Shown here: positions 60,771 to 64,000 of the stretch, piece after piece
Position numbering within the stretch: the stretch's first letter is position 1
Layout: every line of letters begins with the position of its first letter
NCBI RefSeq assembly: GCF_021347895.1
Contig: NC_067119.1
Coordinates: 4,724,534 to 4,788,533 of the forward strand
From: Acanthochromis polyacanthus
Lineage: Eukaryota; Chordata; Actinopteri; Pomacentridae
Reading direction: 5' to 3'
DNA: 64,000 nt
The notes under the pieces: generated by a model
What the model saw: the letters and a program-made list of their open reading frames with translations, nothing else
Databases searched by the model: none
What the model was told of the DNA's origin: nothing
Program-made: the position numbers and the translations under genes

Positions 60771-61740
60771 TAACTCGCTGTGCTGATTTTGTTAAGACTT
60801 TCCCCTTCTGACAGACTGTTAAACGCCAAAGCTCTACTGAAAATATGCTTGGTGTAAAGATCCAGTGAGGGAAAAGAGGAAAAAAAACGCGCAGTTAAGT
60901 ACATTTTCCTTCGTTTTAGCCACAACTCTGAAAATAAGGGAAGCGCAATCGTCGATTTTTGTCAATATCTGATGAATTTAAGTATATATTTTCACCTAAT
61001 TGCAACCTCTCCTGTACTAAAATGAACATATTATTATGTCTACTGACAGAAGAGGACGTAAAATACGAAGCTTTTACCATGAAAATGATCTCTTCTCGCC
61101 CTAAAATGGTGCGACTCAACCATTTCTGCAGCTCAAGCACACCAGCTCACCTACAATTTTGCTCAAAAACTGCACAACTACTCGGGGAAGAATACAGAAA
61201 GTTTTGCAGCTTGACGGTACTGAGTCTTTAGGTTTATTTCGTACGAAACTCTTGAACTGAACCCATGTTTTTGAGGCTATAATCGGTCTTTTTAAGGTGC
61301 TCAGCCGTGGTGTTGTCGGCTGTTTTCACACATAATGTGTCTCCCAGCACAGAAAAACCACCATATGGACGTGATAACAAGGTAAAATACTTGGTTTTCA
61401 CTGGTCTTTAAGCTGAATTATGAATCTACATGCTATGAATAGTTCATGATTCACGTTTTTATCTCGTCTGCTGCGTGTAAACACTGCCTGCAGTTCAACC
61501 AAACTCCTCCAATTTTTGTCACATGACTTGTAGGTCGCAGCTCGGTCAGTCATTCACGGTAACATGCAGGAATGCAGAATGTTTTGTTTTCTTACAGAAC
61601 CTGGCAGGAGTAAGCAGTGAATTTTTGGCAAATTTTTAAACTGACACGATGTCAGAAAACGATTTTAAGCTCAGATTGGGTCAAGATCCTCAAGTCAGCA
61701 TCGGAAAGTTGAACATCCAAAAGTTCTTTCTGTCTTTACA
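60771..61740. other. spacer without a supported feature
   Basis: Mixed composition. The frame at 60959-61231 shows no domain. Confidence 0.45.
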
Positions 61741-62575
61741 ATTCACAATTTGTACGAATTGTGTAAATTTTGGCGATTTCTCAGTAATAACCCACCTCTA
61801 TGACCAGTTTTGTTGGAATCCAGAGGGTTAATTTGTAGAAATTGTGTAGATTTTGGTGAATTCTCAATAATAAGACACCTTTATGGCCAGTTTTCTTGGG
61901 ATTGAGAGGGTAAATTTGTAGAAATTGTGCAATTTTTGCAGATTTCTCAGTGATAAGACATCTTTATGACCGGTTTTGATGGGATGTAGAGGGTTCATTT
62001 GTAGAAATTGTGCAGTTTTTGCAGATTTTTGAGTAATAAGACATTTTTATGACCAGTTTTGCTAAGATTTAGAGGTTTAATTTGTAGAAATTGGCAACTT
62101 TTTTGATTTCTCAGTAGTAACGCCTTTATGACCAGTTTTGTTGAAATTCAGAGGGTTAATTTGTAGAATTTGTGCAATTTTTGGTGATTACTCAGTAATA
62201 AGACACCTTTATGATCAGTGTTCTTGGGATTTAGAGGGTTAATTTGTAGAAATTGTGCAATTTTTTTGCAGATTTCTCAGGAATAACACGCCTTCATGAT
62301 CGGTTTTGTTGGGATTTAGACTGTTTATTTGTAAAAACTGTGCAACTTTTGGCCATTTCTCAGTAATAACACCTTTACGACCAGTTTTGTTGGAATTCAG
62401 AGGTTTAATTTGTAGAATTTGTGCAATTTTTGCAGATTTCTCAGGAATAACACGCCTTTACGACCAGTTTTGTTGGGCTTAGAGGGTTAATTTGTAAAAA
62501 CTGTGTAAATTTTGGTGATTTCTCAGGAATAACACGCCTTTACGACCTGTTTTTCGGTGGTTCAGAGGGTCAAAA
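61741..62575. repeat. 83-bp tandem array, ten units
   Basis: Marker tttgtagaaattgtg (variants) with its gta at 61752, 61835, 61918, 62001, 62084, 62163, 62246, 62331, 62412 and 62494, spacing 79-85 bp and mostly 83. Each unit continues atttctcagtaataa, cacctttatgaccagttttg, ttgggatttagagggttaat. Divergence between units is moderate. Not coding because the period is not a multiple of three and stops recur. Confidence 0.92.
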
Positions 62576-62619
62576 AGTGAGTTTGCCACCGAGCGGCTCC
62601 AGTGAATCAACAGGACGAC

Positions 62620-62643
62620 CAGCAGCAGCAGCAGCAGCAGCAG
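62620..62643. repeat. (CAG)8 microsatellite
   Basis: Pure 24-base run inside an open frame that has no other coding evidence. Confidence 0.95.
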
Positions 62644-62679
62644 CGCGGTGACTCTCGGCTGTTTACGGACACGAAAACA

Positions 62680-63070
62680 TGCCTCCAAACCAATGAAAGG
62701 AGCCGCATTAGTGACACTCGGCTGCTCTATTCACGGCGGAGGAGGCGCTCAGGAGGCCGTTTGGGTCACGATTTCAGGCCTAGAAGCCCGTCCAGAAGCT
62801 TGGCGTGTTTAAAAACCCGCAGACTTGTCATGTCGGGGCCCGAACACGCGAGCGTCGTGTTTACATGTTTATTCATGACATACGTCTGTAATCAAACGTT
62901 TTGCGGCGGATCACGTTGCATGCAGGAGAGCTTTCACTACATATTAGCCGCCGCTGTCGCCCGCGTTACGCTCATGTATACAAAATATCACCGGCCTGAT
63001 TGAATATTCACTGTGAACATATTCCCTGCATAACACGACTCCCCGCTTCCATCTTTTTAAAAATTCAAAT
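62680..63070. promoter_or_regulatory. strong candidate conserved non-coding element
   Basis: Balanced, CpG-bearing unique sequence containing cgtgtttacatgtttattca (two forkhead-like words), ctgtaatcaaacgttttgcg, gatcacgttgcatgcaggag and ctgattgaatattcactgtg. The open plus frame (62602-63003) starts in the CAG run and has no domain, so regulatory function is preferred. Confidence 0.45.
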
Positions 63071-63540
63071 CGACGAGAGGGAGAGGAATACATTACCGCC
63101 ACCGCTCCTCACCCCCTTCCCCCCTCTATACGTCTGTCAGGGAGGTGAGCCGAGGAGGGAGGAAGGAGGAGGGCTGGCCACGGCGGCGCTGACGTTAACA
63201 ATAATGTAATTTAATTAAAGCCAAGATCCCAGCGGTCCCCGGCTTTGATTTTAATAGGTGATGAAGAAACGGCTCGGCGCACGGCGACCGACCAGTCTGA
63301 GGGGGACCGGAGGAGGAGGAAGGAAAAAAAAAACCACGCAAAATAAAAGAGGCACCGGCAGGACATCAGTTCACATCGTATCAGAGGGCCGAGAGGGGGA
63401 GGAGGCGGGAGGAGACGAGGGGAGGGACGGCGGCTGCAGGTACCAGCCACCCAAACACAACAACAGCGATCAGCTAATGGAGAGGAAAAAACAGCCTCCA
63501 AAAGAAAAAAAAAACACACTTTAAATCTGAGCTCTGAGTG
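63071..63540. promoter_or_regulatory. GC/purine-rich block with a compact homeodomain/SOX core
   Basis: 63194-63260 reads ttaacaataatgtaatttaa then ttaaagccaagatcccagcg and ctttgattttaataggtgat: a SOX-like aacaat, TAAT-type cores and a TCF-like ctttgat in 60 bp. Flanks are purine-rich. Role inferred. Confidence 0.4.
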
Positions 63541-63639
63541 GATTTCAGCCGCAGAACGAGATTTAAAGAGGAGAGGAAAAACAAGAGCTAATCCAGAATC
63601 TTCACCGAAACCACGTTAAATCTGGACGGATATTAAAAC

Positions 63640-63990
63640 CAGCAGCTTGTTGTTCTGCATCGTTGCGTAGTTTAGAACTGTTGTTTTTGTGTTATTGTCA
63701 ATCCACCTCTAATGATAAGAATAATAAAAAACAGCTTATCTGTCTTGGTTTAAACTGCAGATTTTCTAAAATAATAGGTCCAATTTTCTGATGTAGGTTT
63801 ATTTTTGGGGGAGTGCTTGCTCCCCAGAAGTGGATTTTATTAGAAATAAATGCTAATATTGCGTAGTTATGTTGCATTGTTGTGTTTGTTTTTTGTTATT
63901 GTGGGTCCCTCTACAACGTGATATTAATAATAAAAGAAAAACTGTCTTGTTTGTCTCCGTTTTAAACAAGTACAACTATAAAAATGAATG
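63640..63990. repeat. 196-bp tandem duplication
   Basis: ttgcgtagtt at 63663 and 63859, followed in both by tgttattgt, ccctctac/cacctctaa, aataataaaa, ctgtcttg and ttttaaac blocks. Continues to near the window end. Confidence 0.7.
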
Positions 63991-64000
63991 CAAACACACA

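Noticed and set aside
62602..63003. 133-codon plus frame starting in a CAG run
   Set aside because: No domain, low-complexity start, and the DNA has the composition and motif density of a conserved non-coding block. No splice support.

Overview
The window looks like non-coding DNA from a ray-finned (teleost) fish genome. The main reasons are a deletion derivative of a teleost-type Tc1 transposon, hAT, piggyBac-like and Mutator-like miniature elements with intact target duplications, teleost-style LINE 3' tails, very long pure CA microsatellites, and no dense coding sequence. No open frame exceeds 147 codons, and I cannot assign any of them to a known cellular protein family. The only protein domains recognised are broken transposase pieces: two BED zinc-finger fragments of hAT type and one Tc1-type DDE C-terminus. 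Identification is by eye and memory. Nothing was searched or aligned by software.

Layout. 1-7 kb: AT-rich spacer with a 78-bp palindromic MITE, two hAT-derived elements, and a possible minus-strand promoter/first exon near 6.73-7.1 kb with a consensus splice donor. 7-13 kb: AT-rich spacer, one candidate conserved non-coding block (8.8-9.6 kb), a Tc1 deletion derivative and two further interspersed repeats. 13-22 kb: GC-richer candidate regulatory blocks alternating with AT-rich spacer and a 350-bp tandem repeat that has captured a second hAT MITE. 22-31 kb: AT-rich spacer dominated by degenerate local tandem arrays, with one exon-like frame at 23.5 kb. 31-37 kb: retroelement and Tc1 relics, a 530-bp tandem duplication carrying a long-TIR element with telomere-like repeats, and a 113-bp self-complementary satellite array. 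37-49 kb: LINE relic, several local duplications, a second 78-bp MITE inside a larger palindrome, and two separate arrays of the same 154-bp unit. 49-57 kb: candidate regulatory blocks, a third hAT MITE, a piggyBac-like element and a 139-bp pure CA tract. 57-64 kb: a 169-bp-type array, an 83-bp array of ten units, and the best candidate conserved non-coding blocks (59.8-60.8 and 62.7-63.3 kb).

Taken together the window resembles a gene-desert or large-intron landscape. Compact, balanced-composition blocks rich in homeodomain, POU, SOX and forkhead-like words are separated by spacer that has grown by local tandem duplication and transposon insertion. The regulatory interpretation is inference from base composition and motif texture. 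The transposon boundaries and tandem periods are read directly from the sequence.
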